Shown one piece after another: positions 16,818 to 26,700 of a stretch of DNA of 64,000 nucleotides. The position numbers and the translations under genes were made by a program. The notes under the pieces were generated by a model. The model did no database searches. It saw nothing but the letters and a program-made list of their open reading frames with translations, and was not told where the DNA came from. Source of the DNA: Actinophytocola sp044466355 (GTDB lineage Bacteria > Actinomycetota > Actinomycetes > Mycobacteriales > Pseudonocardiaceae). How positions within the stretch are numbered: position 1 is the first letter of the stretch; the number at the start of each line of letters is the position of its first letter. Location: assembly GCF_044466355.1 (NCBI RefSeq), contig NZ_JBITMQ010000006.1:310001-374000 (forward strand), given 5' to 3'.

Positions 16818-17639
16818 TCAGCCCTGCTCCTCCTCCACCTGGCGGTTCCAGTCCTTCTTGGTCTCCTGCCAGCGGTCCTCGTCGTGGCCGGTGCGCCAGT
16901 AGCCGGAGATCGACACCAGGTCGCGGGGCAGGCCGCGTTCCACCAGCAGCAGACGCCTCAGCTCCTTCACGAACGTCGCCTCCCCGTGGACGAACGCCTG
17001 CCCCGTCCCCGCCGGGAACTCGAAGCCGGTCACCGCGCGGACGAGTGCCTCGCCGACGGGCGCCGTGCCCCGGTGCAGCCAGGTCAGCTCGGTCTCCGCG
17101 GACGGCGCCAGCTTCTGCTCCTCGTCCGGCCCGGCGACCTCGATGAACGCGTACGCGCGCGCCCCGGCGGGCAGTCGCTCCAGTGACGCCGCGATGGCGG
17201 GCAGGGCGCTCTCGTCGCCCGCCAGCAGGTGCCAGTCCACGTCGGCGGACGGAACGTACCCGCCGCCCGGGCCCATGAACCGGACCTCGTCGCCCGGGGC
17301 CACGGCCGCCGCCCACGGGCCCGCGATGCCCTCGTCGCCGTGGTGGACGACGTCGATCGCCAGCTCGCGGGTGGCGGCGTCCCAGCGGCGCACGGTGTAC
17401 GTCCGCATCCTCGGCCACTGGTCCCTCGGCAGCTCCTCGCGGATCCGCCGCATGTCGAACGGCTCCGGGTACGTCACGCCGGGCGGCGGGAACAGCAGCT
17501 TCACGTAGTGGTCGGTGAACTCGCCCGCGTCGAAGTCCTCGAGGTCGCCCAGCACGACCCTGGTCATGTGCGGTGTGAGCCGCTCCACACGGGACACCCG
17601 TGCGAGCTTCGGCCGGGGGGACCTGCGTTCCTGCGCCAT
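16818..17639 (-). CDS. Siderophore-interacting protein (FAD-dependent ferric-chelate reductase)
   Basis: A 273-residue SIP family protein. The FAD-binding barrel includes TPHMTRVVLGDLEDF, HYVKLLFPPPG and RMRTYTVRRWD (the RxYTxR flavin motif). It is followed by DEVRFMGPGGGYVPSADVDWHLLAGDESALPAIAASLERLP and the C-terminal lid VSISGYWRTGHDEDRWQETKKDW. These cytoplasmic enzymes reduce ferric chelates to release the metal. It lies divergent from the copper operon, adding to the metal theme of the region. Confidence 0.85.
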   Translation of the reverse strand: MAQERRSPRPKLARVSRVERLTPHMTRVVLGDLEDFDAGEFTDHYVKLLFPPPGVTYPEPFDMRRIREELPRDQWPRMRTYTVRRWDAATRELAIDVVHHGDEGIAGPWAAAVAPGDEVRFMGPGGGYVPSADVDWHLLAGDESALPAIAASLERLPAGARAYAFIEVAGPDEEQKLAPSAETELTWLHRGTAPVGEALVRAVTGFEFPAGTGQAFVHGEATFVKELRRLLLVERGLPRDLVSISGYWRTGHDEDRWQETKKDWNRQVEEEQG

Positions 17640-17756
17640 GCCGCCGATGGTAACCGTCCGGTCGGTGGGTGCGCAGTGTCCGGTAACTCACCGGTGGAGT
17701 CCGCTCTTCCTCCGCTCTCATCGCGCTTGACCCACGCCGTCACGCGTGGACCGGGT

Positions 17757-17773
17757 ATACCTCCCCTGCGTAT
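17757..17773. promoter_or_regulatory. Possible CsoR-type copper operator
   Basis: An inverted ATAC/GTAT pair around a C-rich core (GGTATACCTCCCCTGCGTAT) lies about 50 bases before the copper operon start. Copper-sensing CsoR operators in actinomycetes have this ATAC-C/G tract-GTAT build. The match is by eye only, and no csoR gene is in the window. Confidence 0.35.
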
Positions 17774-17818
17774 GGTCCGGTCAGTTGCCCATCCGTGTGT
17801 CCATATAGGACGGTAGTG

Positions 17819-18838
17819 ATGAAGACGCTGACCAAGCTCGGGGCTTTCGTGGTCGCCCTGATACTGGTGTTCGCGAGCGCCTACGTGGTCGGTCGCGTTG
17901 TCGGTCCGCCGCCGACCGAGGCGGCCGCCGCGCCGGCCCCCGCCGCCGCACCAGCCGAGGAGGAACACGGCCCGGGCGGGCTGATGGTCTCCGAGGAAAG
18001 CATGACGTTGAAGGTGTTCAACGAGAACTGGAAGGCAGGCGAGCAGCAGATGCTCGCGTTCCAGGTGCAGGAACGCGAAGGCACACCGCTGCTGCAGTAC
18101 AAACCGCAGCACGACAAGCTGATGCACCTGATCATCGCGCGCAGCGACCTGTCGAACTTCCAGCACATCCACCCGAACCTGGGCGCCGACGGCACGTGGC
18201 GCATCCCGGTGACGTTCCCCGCCGCGGGCACCTACCGGATCTTCGCCGACTTCTTCCCCGGCTGGGGCATCCACGGCACCACGCTGGGCGCCGACGTCGA
18301 GGTGGCCGGGAACTTCACGCCGAAGCCGCTGCCCGCGCCGTCGAACTCCGCCACCGTCGACGGGTACACCGTGACGCTCAGCGGCAAGCTCGTGGCCGGT
18401 GCGGAAGCCAAGCTCACCATGCACGTCTCGAAGAACGGCAGGCCGGTCACCGACCTGGAGCCCTACCTCGCCGCGTTCGGTCACCTGGTGATGCTGCGCG
18501 ACGACGACATGGCCTACATCCACGTGCACCCCGACGGCCACCCCGGCGACGGGAAGACCGCGCCGGGACCGGAGATCCAGTTCTTCGCCACGGCACCCTC
18601 GTACGGGTCGTACCGGCTCTTCCTCGACTTCCAGCACCAGGGCACGGTCCGCACCGCGGAGTTCACGGTCAACGTCGAGGGCCCCAACCCGCCGCCGCAC
18701 GGCCTGACGCCCGAGGTGTTCGAGCAGGCCAAGGCCGTGAACCTGGGCGGCGGCAACAGCGCGGCGCCCGGTGGACCGAGCAGCGGCGGCACCACGGGCG
18801 GCACCACGGGAGGTGCGACGCATGGCCACGGAGGCTGA
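17819..18838 (+). CDS. Membrane-anchored extracellular copper-operon protein
   Basis: A 339-residue protein with a short cytoplasmic start, one N-terminal membrane segment (about 7-24), an Ala/Pro linker and a large outer domain. The outer domain is rich in paired His and Met: KLMHLIIA, NFQHIHPNLG, IHGTTLG, AYIHVHPDGHPGDG. The tail ends in Gly/Thr repeats and HGHGG. It resembles actinomycete proteins found beside CopA and thought to bind copper outside the cell. ATG 17819 follows a GTG at 17816 that is an equal choice. It overlaps copA by 17 bases. Confidence 0.7.
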   Translation: MKTLTKLGAFVVALILVFASAYVVGRVVGPPPTEAAAAPAPAAAPAEEEHGPGGLMVSEESMTLKVFNENWKAGEQQMLAFQVQEREGTPLLQYKPQHDKLMHLIIARSDLSNFQHIHPNLGADGTWRIPVTFPAAGTYRIFADFFPGWGIHGTTLGADVEVAGNFTPKPLPAPSNSATVDGYTVTLSGKLVAGAEAKLTMHVSKNGRPVTDLEPYLAAFGHLVMLRDDDMAYIHVHPDGHPGDGKTAPGPEIQFFATAPSYGSYRLFLDFQHQGTVRTAEFTVNVEGPNPPPHGLTPEVFEQAKAVNLGGGNSAAPGGPSSGGTTGGTTGGATHGHGG

Positions 18839-21341
18839 GCTGGTCATCGGTGGGATGACCTGCGCGTCGTGCGCGGCGCGCGTCGAGAACCACCTCAACG
18901 AGATCGACGGTGTGACGGCGACGGTGAACTACGCCACCGAGAAGGCGAAGGTGTCGCACTCGGTGCCGCTCGCCGACGTCGTCGCCGCCATCGAGGAGAT
19001 CGGCTACACCGCGAAACCCGTGGCGCGGCCGAAGCCGGTGGCATCGGGGCAGGCCGAGTTCGTCATCGGCGGCATGACCTGCGCGTCGTGCGCGGCACGG
19101 ATCGAGGAACGGCTCAACGAGATCGACGGCGTGACCGCGACGGTCAACTACGCGACCGAGAAGGCGAAGATCACGCACTCGCCGTCGGTGCGGGTCGCCG
19201 ACGTGGTCGCGGTCGTCGAGGAGCTCGGCTACACCGCGACCGTGCCCGCGCCGCCGCGCCAGGTGGCCGAGGCCGCACCGGCGGTGTCCGAAGAGGACGA
19301 ACAGGACGCCGCGCTGCGGGCCGCGCGCAACCGGGTGCTCATCGTCGCGGTGCTGACCGTGCCGGTCATCGCCATGTCGATGGTGCCGAGGTTCCAGTTC
19401 GAGTACTGGCAGTGGGCCTGCCTCGCGCTGTGCGGGCCGGTCGTCGTGTGGGGTGCGTTCCCGTTCCACAGGGCCGCGTTCGCGAACCTGCGCCACGGCG
19501 CGGCCACCATGGACACGCTCATCTCCGTCGGCACCCTGTCGGCGTTCGCCTGGTCGCTGTGGACGTTGTTCATCGGCGAGGCGGGCATGCCCGGGATGAA
19601 ACACCCGTTCCGCATCACGATCGAGCGGACCGCGGGCGAGGCCAACATGTACCTCGAGGTGGCCGCCGGGGTGACGTTGTTCATCCTGTGTGGACGGTAC
19701 TTCGAGGCACGTGCCAAGCGCCGGTCCGGCGCCGCGCTGCGTGCGCTGTTGTCCTTGGGCGCCAAGGACGTCACGGTCCTGCGCGGCGGCGTCGAGACGA
19801 CCGTCCCGATCGGCGAGCTGGCCGTCGGCGACCGGTTCGTCGTGCGACCGGGTGAGAAGGTCGCGACCGACGGCGTGATCGAGGAGGGCTCCTCCGCGGT
19901 CGACGCGAGCATGCTCACCGGCGAGTCCGTGCCCGTCGAGGTCGGTGCGGGTGACGAGGTCGTCGGCGCGACGGTCAACGTCGGCGGGCGGCTCGTCGTG
20001 CGTGCCACGAAGGTCGGCGCGGACACCCAGCTCGCGCAGATGGCGCGGCTCGTGGAGGACGCCCAGACCGGCAAGGCCAAGGTCCAGCGGCTCGCCGACC
20101 AGGTGTCCGCGGTCTTCGTGCCCGGCGTCATCGGGCTCGCGCTGGCGACGCTCGGCTACTGGTTCGGCGCCGGTGAACCGGCCACGGCGGCGTTCACCGC
20201 GGCGGTCGCCGTGCTGATCATCGCATGCCCGTGCGCGCTCGGCCTCGCCACGCCGACGGCGTTGCTGGTCGGCACCGGGCGGGGCGCGCAGCTGGGCATC
20301 CTCATCAAGGGCCCCGAGGTCCTGGAGAGCACGCGCCGCGTCGACACCGTGGTGCTGGACAAGACGGGCACGGTCACCACCGGCGAGATGTCGCTCGTGG
20401 ACGTCGTGCCCGCGGACGGCGTCGACGCCGACGACCTGGTGCGGCTGGCCGGCGCGCTGGAGCACGCCTCCGAGCACCCGATCGCCCGTGCCATCGCGGC
20501 GGGCGCGCGGGAGCGGGTCGGTGAGCTGCCGGCGGTCGACGGCTTCGCCAACGAGGCCGGGCTCGGCGTGCGTGGCGTGGTTGACGGACGTCAGGTTGTC
20601 GTCGGCCGGGCCGCACTGGCCGGCGACCTGCCCGCCGAACTGGTGGCGGCGCGGGACGAGGCCGCCGCCGAGGGCCGGACGTCCGTCGTCGTCGGCTGGG
20701 ACGGTGTGGTGCGCGGGCTGCTCGTCGTGTCCGACACGGTCAAGCCGACCAGCGCGGCCGCCATCCGCCAGCTGCGGGCGCTCGGGCTCACCCCGGTCCT
20801 GCTCACCGGCGACAACGAGGCCGTGGCCAAGGCGGTCGCCGCCGAGGTCGGCATCACCGAGGTGATCGCCGAGGTGCTGCCGGCGGGCAAGGTCGCGGAG
20901 ATCAAGCGGCTGCAGGCCGAGGGCCGGGTGGTGGCCATGGTGGGCGACGGCGTCAACGACGCGGCCGCGCTCGCACAGGCCGACCTCGGGCTCGCGATGG
21001 GCACCGGCACCGACGTCGCCATCGAGGCGGCCGACCTGACACTCGTCAGGGGCGACCTGCGGGTGGTCGCGGACGCGATCCGGTTGTCCCGCCGCACGCT
21101 CGGCACGATCAAGTCCAACCTGTTCTGGGCGTTCGCGTACAACGTCGCGGCGATCCCCCTCGCCGCCGGTGGGCTGCTCAACCCGATGCTCGCCGGGTTG
21201 ATCATGGCGGGCAGCTCGGTGTTCGTGGTGTCCAACAGCCTGCGGTTGCGGACGTTCACCCCCAAGTCGGGCGCGTCGGTGCCGGAGGAACCGGTGCGGC
21301 CGTCCACTGTGGAGAAGAGGGCCATGGTCACGGCGTCCTGA
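18822..21341 (+). CDS. copA: Copper-translocating P1B-type ATPase
   Basis: An 839-residue heavy-metal ATPase. Two N-terminal HMA domains each carry GMTCASC (Cys14/17 and Cys87/90). The membrane metal site is CPC at 469-471 in IIACPCALGLATP. The phosphorylation Asp is in DKTGTVTTGE near 513, with HP in EHASEHPIA and the hinge GDGVNDAAAL. The CPC motif plus MTCxxC domains indicate Cu(I) export. The ATG start was chosen because it directly precedes the first HMA domain; it overlaps the upstream gene. A strong hairpin follows at 21355. Confidence 0.92.
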   Translation: MATEAELVIGGMTCASCAARVENHLNEIDGVTATVNYATEKAKVSHSVPLADVVAAIEEIGYTAKPVARPKPVASGQAEFVIGGMTCASCAARIEERLNEIDGVTATVNYATEKAKITHSPSVRVADVVAVVEELGYTATVPAPPRQVAEAAPAVSEEDEQDAALRAARNRVLIVAVLTVPVIAMSMVPRFQFEYWQWACLALCGPVVVWGAFPFHRAAFANLRHGAATMDTLISVGTLSAFAWSLWTLFIGEAGMPGMKHPFRITIERTAGEANMYLEVAAGVTLFILCGRYFEARAKRRSGAALRALLSLGAKDVTVLRGGVETTVPIGELAVGDRFVVRPGEKVATDGVIEEGSSAVDASMLTGESVPVEVGAGDEVVGATVNVGGRLVVRATKVGADTQLAQMARLVEDAQTGKAKVQRLADQVSAVFVPGVIGLALATLGYWFGAGEPATAAFTAAVAVLIIACPCALGLATPTALLVGTGRGAQLGILIKGPEVLESTRRVDTVVLDKTGTVTTGEMSLVDVVPADGVDADDLVRLAGALEHASEHPIARAIAAGARERVGELPAVDGFANEAGLGVRGVVDGRQVVVGRAALAGDLPAELVAARDEAAAEGRTSVVVGWDGVVRGLLVVSDTVKPTSAAAIRQLRALGLTPVLLTGDNEAVAKAVAAEVGITEVIAEVLPAGKVAEIKRLQAEGRVVAMVGDGVNDAAALAQADLGLAMGTGTDVAIEAADLTLVRGDLRVVADAIRLSRRTLGTIKSNLFWAFAYNVAAIPLAAGGLLNPMLAGLIMAGSSVFVVSNSLRLRTFTPKSGASVPEEPVRPSTVEKRAMVTAS

Positions 21342-21354
21342 TCGTCAGCCCTGG

Positions 21355-21390
21355 GTGGGTGGTGTGGCCGCGCTCGGTCACACCACCCAC
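21355..21390 (+). terminator. Terminator after copA
   Basis: Perfect 12-bp arms GTGGGTGGTGTG and CACACCACCCAC with a 12-base loop, followed by a GTGTTCACTTCTTTCT stretch. This ends the copper operon before the next hydrolase gene. Confidence 0.8.
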
Positions 21391-21422
21391 GTGTGTGTTC
21401 ACTTCTTTCTCAGGGGGTTTCG

Positions 21423-22199
21423 GTGCTGGAATCGGACGGCAACCCGACGCTGTTGCTGCTGCACGGGGCCGGGCTGGACCGGACGAGCTGGGACGACGTG
21501 ATCGTCCGGATACCGGGCTTCGCGCGGACGGTCGCGATCGACCTGCCCGAGGTGGAGTACGACCGGGACGCGGTTCCGCTGCTGGCCGAACACGTCGCGG
21601 GGCGGATCACGGAGCTGGGGTTGCACCGGCCGCACGTGGTCGGGCACTCGCTGGGGGCTTCCGTGGCGCTCGAACTGGCGTGCCGGGTGCCCGTCGCCGC
21701 TGTCACGGGGTTCTGCGCGCTCGGGTTTCACGCTCGGACCGCTGCGTGCGGGATGACGCTGCGGACGTTCGTGCGGGTCGTGCGCGCCGCCGGGCCCGCG
21801 GTCCGGCGGCGGTTGGTGGGCAGCCGGGTGTTCCATCGCGCGATCATGTCCGGGTTGTCGGCCCGGCCTTCGGCCATCGAGGCCGCCGTGGTGGCTGCTG
21901 ACGTGAGTTCTCTTGTGGGTAGTGATCTTGTCGCGTTGACGCGGTTCGCCTGCCGGTACTCGTTCGTGGGGGCTGAGCGGTTGGCTGCGACGCCGGTGAA
22001 CCTGGTGTGGGCCGGGCAGGATCGGGTGGTGCCCGCGTGCGACGCTCGGCGGGCGGTTCGGGTGCTGCCCCATGCTCGGCACACGGCCATTGTGGACGCC
22101 GGTCACCTCGTGATGCGGGACGATCCTGATGGGACTGCCGCTGTCGTGCACGCCTGTCACTCGCAGTTGATGCGTGATCTTCAGCGTCGGACCGGGTGA
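21423..22199 (+). CDS. Alpha/beta hydrolase
   Basis: About 258 residues. LLLLHGAGLDRTSWDDVI holds the oxyanion region, VVGHSLGASVALELA the GxSxG nucleophile, NLVWAGQDRVV the acid Asp and IVDAGHLVM the catalytic His, so it should be active. GTG 21423 was chosen for the AGGGGG ribosome binding site just before it. Third-position GC falls in the last third of the gene compared with neighbours, hinting at separate origin. It precedes the isonitrile block but has no known counterpart in characterised INLP loci. Confidence 0.7.
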   Translation: MLESDGNPTLLLLHGAGLDRTSWDDVIVRIPGFARTVAIDLPEVEYDRDAVPLLAEHVAGRITELGLHRPHVVGHSLGASVALELACRVPVAAVTGFCALGFHARTAACGMTLRTFVRVVRAAGPAVRRRLVGSRVFHRAIMSGLSARPSAIEAAVVAADVSSLVGSDLVALTRFACRYSFVGAERLAATPVNLVWAGQDRVVPACDARRAVRVLPHARHTAIVDAGHLVMRDDPDGTAAVVHACHSQLMRDLQRRTG

Positions 22200-22477
22200 T
22201 CCGGGGTTTCCCTCCGTGGGGTCGCTTCGCGGGGTCGCCGCGGGCTTTCCTGGGGTTTTGCATGGGGCGGTAATTGTGCGGTAATCGGTTGGTTGTGTGG
22301 GGCTTGTTTCTTTCTTGGGTTCGCGAATTTCGCCGGATCGGGGGAACCACTCGTCTGTGCCGCGCGACTACTCACACGAGACCACTGTGAAAAATTCATG
22401 GACAGCGTTGTTCGGATCTCATGTGGTCCATGTGCAGGACGTCACCGCTCCCAATGAGATATCCCAGAGGAAACCTC
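22200..22477 (+). promoter_or_regulatory. AT-richer promoter region of the isonitrile operon
   Basis: This 278-base gap is visibly richer in A/T than the surroundings. Inverted arms CATGGAC (22397-22403) and GTCCATG (22426-22432) flank a 22-base spacer and could be an operator. A GGAACC element near 22344 resembles an ECF -35 box, but no convincing CGTC-type -10 was found at the right spacing. An AGAGGA ribosome binding site precedes the ATG at 22478. Confidence 0.4.
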
Positions 22478-23350
22478 ATGAAAATTTCCCCACAGGTTGG
22501 CAAGAAGTTCGGCGTCGTCGTCGAGGGCTTCAACGCGGAGACGGCCTCCGACGAGGACATCGCGGAGCTGAAGAAGACCGTCTACACCAACAAGATCGCC
22601 GTCCTGAAGAACCAGGGCCTCGACCCGAAGCAGTTCCTCGCGCTGGGGCAGCGGATGGGTGAGGTCGCCGAGTACTACGAGCCCGTGTACCACCACCCGG
22701 AAGTGAAGGAGGTCTTCGTCTCCTCGAACGTGAAGGAGGAGGACGGCAGCCAGATGGGCGTGCCGAAGACCGGCAAGTTCTGGCACTCCGACTACCAGTT
22801 CATGCCGCGGCCGTTCGACCTGACGCTGATCTACCCGCAGGTCGTGCCGTCCAAGAACCGCGGCACGTTCTTCATCAACATGGCCGACGCCTACGAGAAG
22901 CTGCCCGCCGACCTGAAGGAGGCCGCCAAGGACACCACCGCCACCCACAGCGTGCTGCGGTACTTCAAGATCCGCCCGACGGACGTCTACCGGCCGATCT
23001 CGGAGATCATCGAGGAGGTCAACGGCAAGACCCCGCCGGTCACGGACGCCACCGCGATCACGCACCCGCACACGGGCGAGACCATCCTGTACATCAGCGA
23101 GGGCTTCACGCTCTCCGTGCAGGACGCCCAGGGCAACGAACGTGCGGACCTGCTGAAGGAGCTGCTCGCGCACTCCGGCCAGCTGGACCGCACCTACGAG
23201 CACGAGAACATCCACCTGCAGACCTTCGAGAAGGGCGACATGCTGGTGTGGGACAACCGCACCCTCGTTCACCGTGCGCTGCACACGGCCACCCCGGAGC
23301 CCGCCGTTTCCTACCGGGTCACTGTGTACGACAACCCCACGGCGGCATAG
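22478..23350 (+). CDS. scoE: Fe(II)/2-oxoglutarate-dependent isonitrile synthase (ScoE/Rv0097 type)
   Basis: A 290-residue TauD-fold oxygenase. FWHSDYQFMPRPFDLTLIYPQVVP supplies His103 and Asp105 of the iron triad, LVWDNRTLVHRAL supplies His265, and YRVTVYD the 2-oxoglutarate-binding Arg. The WHxDYxFMPxPF...IYPQV block is the hallmark of the ScoE/Rv0097 branch. That branch oxidatively decarboxylates an N-carboxymethyl (glycyl) beta-amino acyl chain to an isonitrile. The following genes encode the ACP and NRPS of the same pathway. The ATG start has a good ribosome binding site; in-frame upstream codons are not conserved. Confidence 0.88.
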   Translation: MKISPQVGKKFGVVVEGFNAETASDEDIAELKKTVYTNKIAVLKNQGLDPKQFLALGQRMGEVAEYYEPVYHHPEVKEVFVSSNVKEEDGSQMGVPKTGKFWHSDYQFMPRPFDLTLIYPQVVPSKNRGTFFINMADAYEKLPADLKEAAKDTTATHSVLRYFKIRPTDVYRPISEIIEEVNGKTPPVTDATAITHPHTGETILYISEGFTLSVQDAQGNERADLLKELLAHSGQLDRTYEHENIHLQTFEKGDMLVWDNRTLVHRALHTATPEPAVSYRVTVYDNPTAA

Positions 23351-23368
23351 CACCTCCAGCGGGACACC

Positions 23369-23409
23369 GACGGGATTCCAGTTCACTGCCGACGGAATTC
23401 CAGTCCACT
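23369..23409 (+). repeat. Imperfect tandem repeat between scoE-like and ACP genes
   Basis: Two near-identical 19-base units, GACGGGATTCCAGTTCACT (23369-23387) and GACGGAATTCCAGTCCACT (23391-23409), with period 22. They sit in the 154-base gap between the dioxygenase and ACP genes and could be a regulator binding site; function is unknown. Confidence 0.6.
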
Positions 23410-23436
23410 CTGGAAATCTCGGGCCAGGGAACGGTT

Positions 23437-23468
23437 CCGGCGGACGCGACTTCGGCCGCGTCCGCCGG
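23437..23468 (+). terminator. Strong hairpin inside the isonitrile operon (attenuator?)
   Basis: Perfect 12-bp arms CCGGCGGACGCG and CGCGTCCGCCGG around an 8-base loop, ending 36 bases before the ACP start. It lacks a T-run. It may partially terminate or protect the dioxygenase mRNA, giving different levels for the oxygenase and the ACP/NRPS. Confidence 0.6.
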
Positions 23469-23504
23469 ACCGGGACATTTCTCGGCACGAGGGGTGATGC
23501 AGGC

Positions 23505-23756
23505 ATGGCAGAACGGTTGACTCGCGAGGCCATTCGCGCCGACGTCGCGGCACTGCTGCACCGCGACCCGGACGAGGCGGACGACAAGGAGAACCTTTTC
23601 GAAGGCGGGCTGGACTCGATCCGCCTGCTGACACTCCTGGAACGCTGGCGCGAACACGGCGTCGTGGTCAGTTTCGTGGAACTGGCTGAGCAGCCGACAT
23701 TGGAGCACTGGTTGGAACTCTTGACATCGCGGCAGCCGGCGGTCCTGGATGCCTGA
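23505..23756 (+). CDS. scoB: Acyl carrier protein of the isonitrile pathway (ScoB/Rv0100 type)
   Basis: An 83-residue stand-alone carrier protein. ENLFEGGLDSIRLLTLLERW holds the phosphopantetheine Ser38, and FVELAEQPTLEHWLELL is the last helix. It resembles aryl/acyl carrier proteins of NRPS systems. In known INLP pathways this protein carries the beta-unsaturated acyl chain through glycine addition and isonitrile formation to the condensation domain. The NRPS start at 23749 overlaps its end by eight bases, so the two are coupled. Confidence 0.85.
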   Translation: MAERLTREAIRADVAALLHRDPDEADDKENLFEGGLDSIRLLTLLERWREHGVVVSFVELAEQPTLEHWLELLTSRQPAVLDA

Positions 23757-26700
23757 GCACCGCGGTGTGCGGCGGCTCGCGCTGACCGCCGCACAGGAGG
23801 GCATCTGGACCGGACAGGAGTTCGATCCGGACAGTCCCGCGTTCAACACCGCCGAGTACGTGGAGATCCACGGACCGGTGGACACCGCCCTGTTCGAGCA
23901 GGCCGTGCGCACGGCCGTCGGCGAGACCGACGCGCTCACCGCCTGTTTCGGCACCGACCCCGACGGCCGCGCCTGGCAGGACGTCGGCGCGTGTCCCGAA
24001 TGGACGATGCACGTGCTCGACGTCAGCACCGCACCCGATCCGGTCGCCGCCGCGCTGGACTGGATGCGTGCCGACCTCGCGGTACCGGTGGACCTGCGGC
24101 GCGGACCCGTGTTCGCGCAGGCCCTGTTCCGCACCGGCCCCGACGTCCACCTGTGGTACCAGCGGGTGCACCACATCGCGCTCGACGGGTACGGCCTGTC
24201 GCTCGTCGCGCGTCGCGTCGCGGAGGTCTACACCGCGCTCGTCGCGGGTGCCGAGCCGCCGGCGAAGAGCTTCGGGTCGCTCGCCGACGTGGTCGCCGAG
24301 GACCTGGACTACCTGGACTCGCCGCGGTTCGCCGCCGACCGCGACTACTGGACCGGCAAGGCCGACGGCAAACCGGCGCCCGTGGTCCTCGCGCAACGGT
24401 CCGGTCCGCTGGCGCACGGCGTGGTCCGGGAGAGCGTGGACCTCGACGGCCCGGACCTCGCCACGCTGAAGGATGTCGCAACCGGTGTCGGCGCGACCTG
24501 GAGCGAGGTGCTCACGGCCGCGTTCGCCGCCTACGTGCACCGGATGACCGGTGCCGCGGACCTCGTGTTCGCGCTGCCCGTCATGGCGCGGATCGGGTCG
24601 GTGTCGCTGCGAGTGCCGTGCATGGTGACCAACGTCGTGCCGCTGTGGCTGACCGTCGACCCCGGCCGCAGCCTCGTCGACCTCACCGGCCAGGTCACGA
24701 ACGAACTGCGGGCAGGCCGCCCACATCTGCGTTACCGGTACGAACAGCTGCGTCGCGACCTCAAACTCGTCGCCAGCGAACGGAAACTGTTCGGCCCGTC
24801 GGTCAACATCATGCCGTTCGACTACGGACTGCGCTTCGCCGGGCACCGCGGCATCGTGCACAACGTCAGCGCGGGCCTCGTCGAGGACCTGGTGCTGCAC
24901 GTGTACGACCGCGCTGACGGCAACGGCCTGCGGATCGTGGTCGACGCCAACCCCAACTGCTACACGCACGACGAGATCGCCACCCACCTGCGGCGCTTCC
25001 TGACCGTCGTGCGCCGCCTCCTCACCGCACCCGAGACCCCCGTCGCCGACGTCGACGTGTTGCTGCCCGGCGAACGCGACACCCTGCTGACCACCTGGAA
25101 CGACACCGCGCGCGACGTGCCGCCGGTGACCGTCCCCGACCTGTTCGAGGCCCAGGTCGTCGCCACCCCGGACCGCACCGCGCTCGTCGCCGACGGCGGG
25201 GTGTTCACCTTCGCCGAGCTGAACCGGCGCGCCAACCGCCTCGCGCGGCTGCTCGTCGAGGAGGGCGCGGCACCCGAGTGCCACGTGGCGCTCCTCCTGC
25301 CACGCACGGCCGACGCGATCGTCGCGTTGTTCGCGGTCCTCAAGGCGGGCGCGGCCTACGTGCCGATCGACCCCGACCACCCCGCGCGGCGCATCGCGCT
25401 CACGATCGCCGACAGCGCACCCGTCGTCGTGGTCACCACCGAGGCGTTGCGCGAGTCGGCCGGTACCGGCGGGGTCGTCGTGCTGGACGACCCCGCCACC
25501 ACGCGCCGACTCGACGGACTGTCCGATCGGGACCTGGGCGACGGCGAGCGGCGCGCGCCGTCGATCCCCGCCAACCCGGCGTGCCTCATCCACACCTCCG
25601 GCTCGACCGGGACGCCCAAGGGCGTCGTGATCGAGCACAGTGGACTGGTCAACCTGTTCCACCACCACCGCGACACGCTGATCAGGCCGGAGAGCGCGGG
25701 CCGGGTCCGCCGCGCCGCGCTGTCCGCGTCGCTGTCGTTCGACACCTCGTGGGAGGGGCTCCTGTGGCTGCTCGACGGCCACGAGCTGCACTTCGTCGGT
25801 GAGGACGTCCGCCGCGAACCCGCCGCGATGCTCGACTACGTCGACGAGTGGCGGATCGACTTCCTCGACATCACCCCGACCTACGCCGAGGAGCTCGTCG
25901 CGACCGGCCTGCTCGCCGACGACAGGCACCGGCCGGCCGTCATCGCGCTCGGCGGCGAGGCGACCGGGCCCGCGCTGTGGACGGCGTTGCGCGCGGTGCC
26001 GGACATCGCGACCTGGAACCTGTACGGCCCCACCGAGTGCACAGTGGACACGCTGCACTGCAGGCTGGCCGACAGCACGACCCCGATCGTCGGCAGGCCC
26101 ATCGCCAACACCAGGGCCTACGTGCTCGACACGGCACGCGGGCTGGTGCCGCCGGGTGTCGTGGGCGAGCTGTACTTCGCGGGCGCGCCCGTCGCCCGCG
26201 GCTACCACGAACGCTCGGACCTGACGGCCGACAGGTTCGTCGACGACCCGTTCGGCGCGCCGGGGGAGCGGATGTACCGCACCGGCGACCTCGCGCGGTG
26301 GCGGCCGGACGGCACGCTCGAGTTCCTCGGCCGCGCCGACGACCAGGTGAAGGTGCGCGGCTTCCGCATCGAGCCCGGTGAGATCGAGAGCGTCCTGGCC
26401 GGGCACGAGTCGGTGGGCCAGTGCGCGGTGATCGTCCGCGACGGCAGGCTCGTGGCCTATGTCGTCCCGGGTACGGGTACGCCCGAACCGGCTGGGCTGC
26501 GGCAGTACGCGGCGCAGCGGCTGCCGGACTACATGGTGCCGCCCGCCTACGTCGTGGTGGACCGGTTGCCGCGCAACACCAACGGCAAGCTCGACCGCGC
26601 CGCGCTGCCCGCGCCCAACCCCGCCGCACTGGTCACCGGCAGACCGCCACGGGACCGGCGGGAGGCCGTGCTGTGCGGGATGTTCGCCGAGCTGCTCGGT

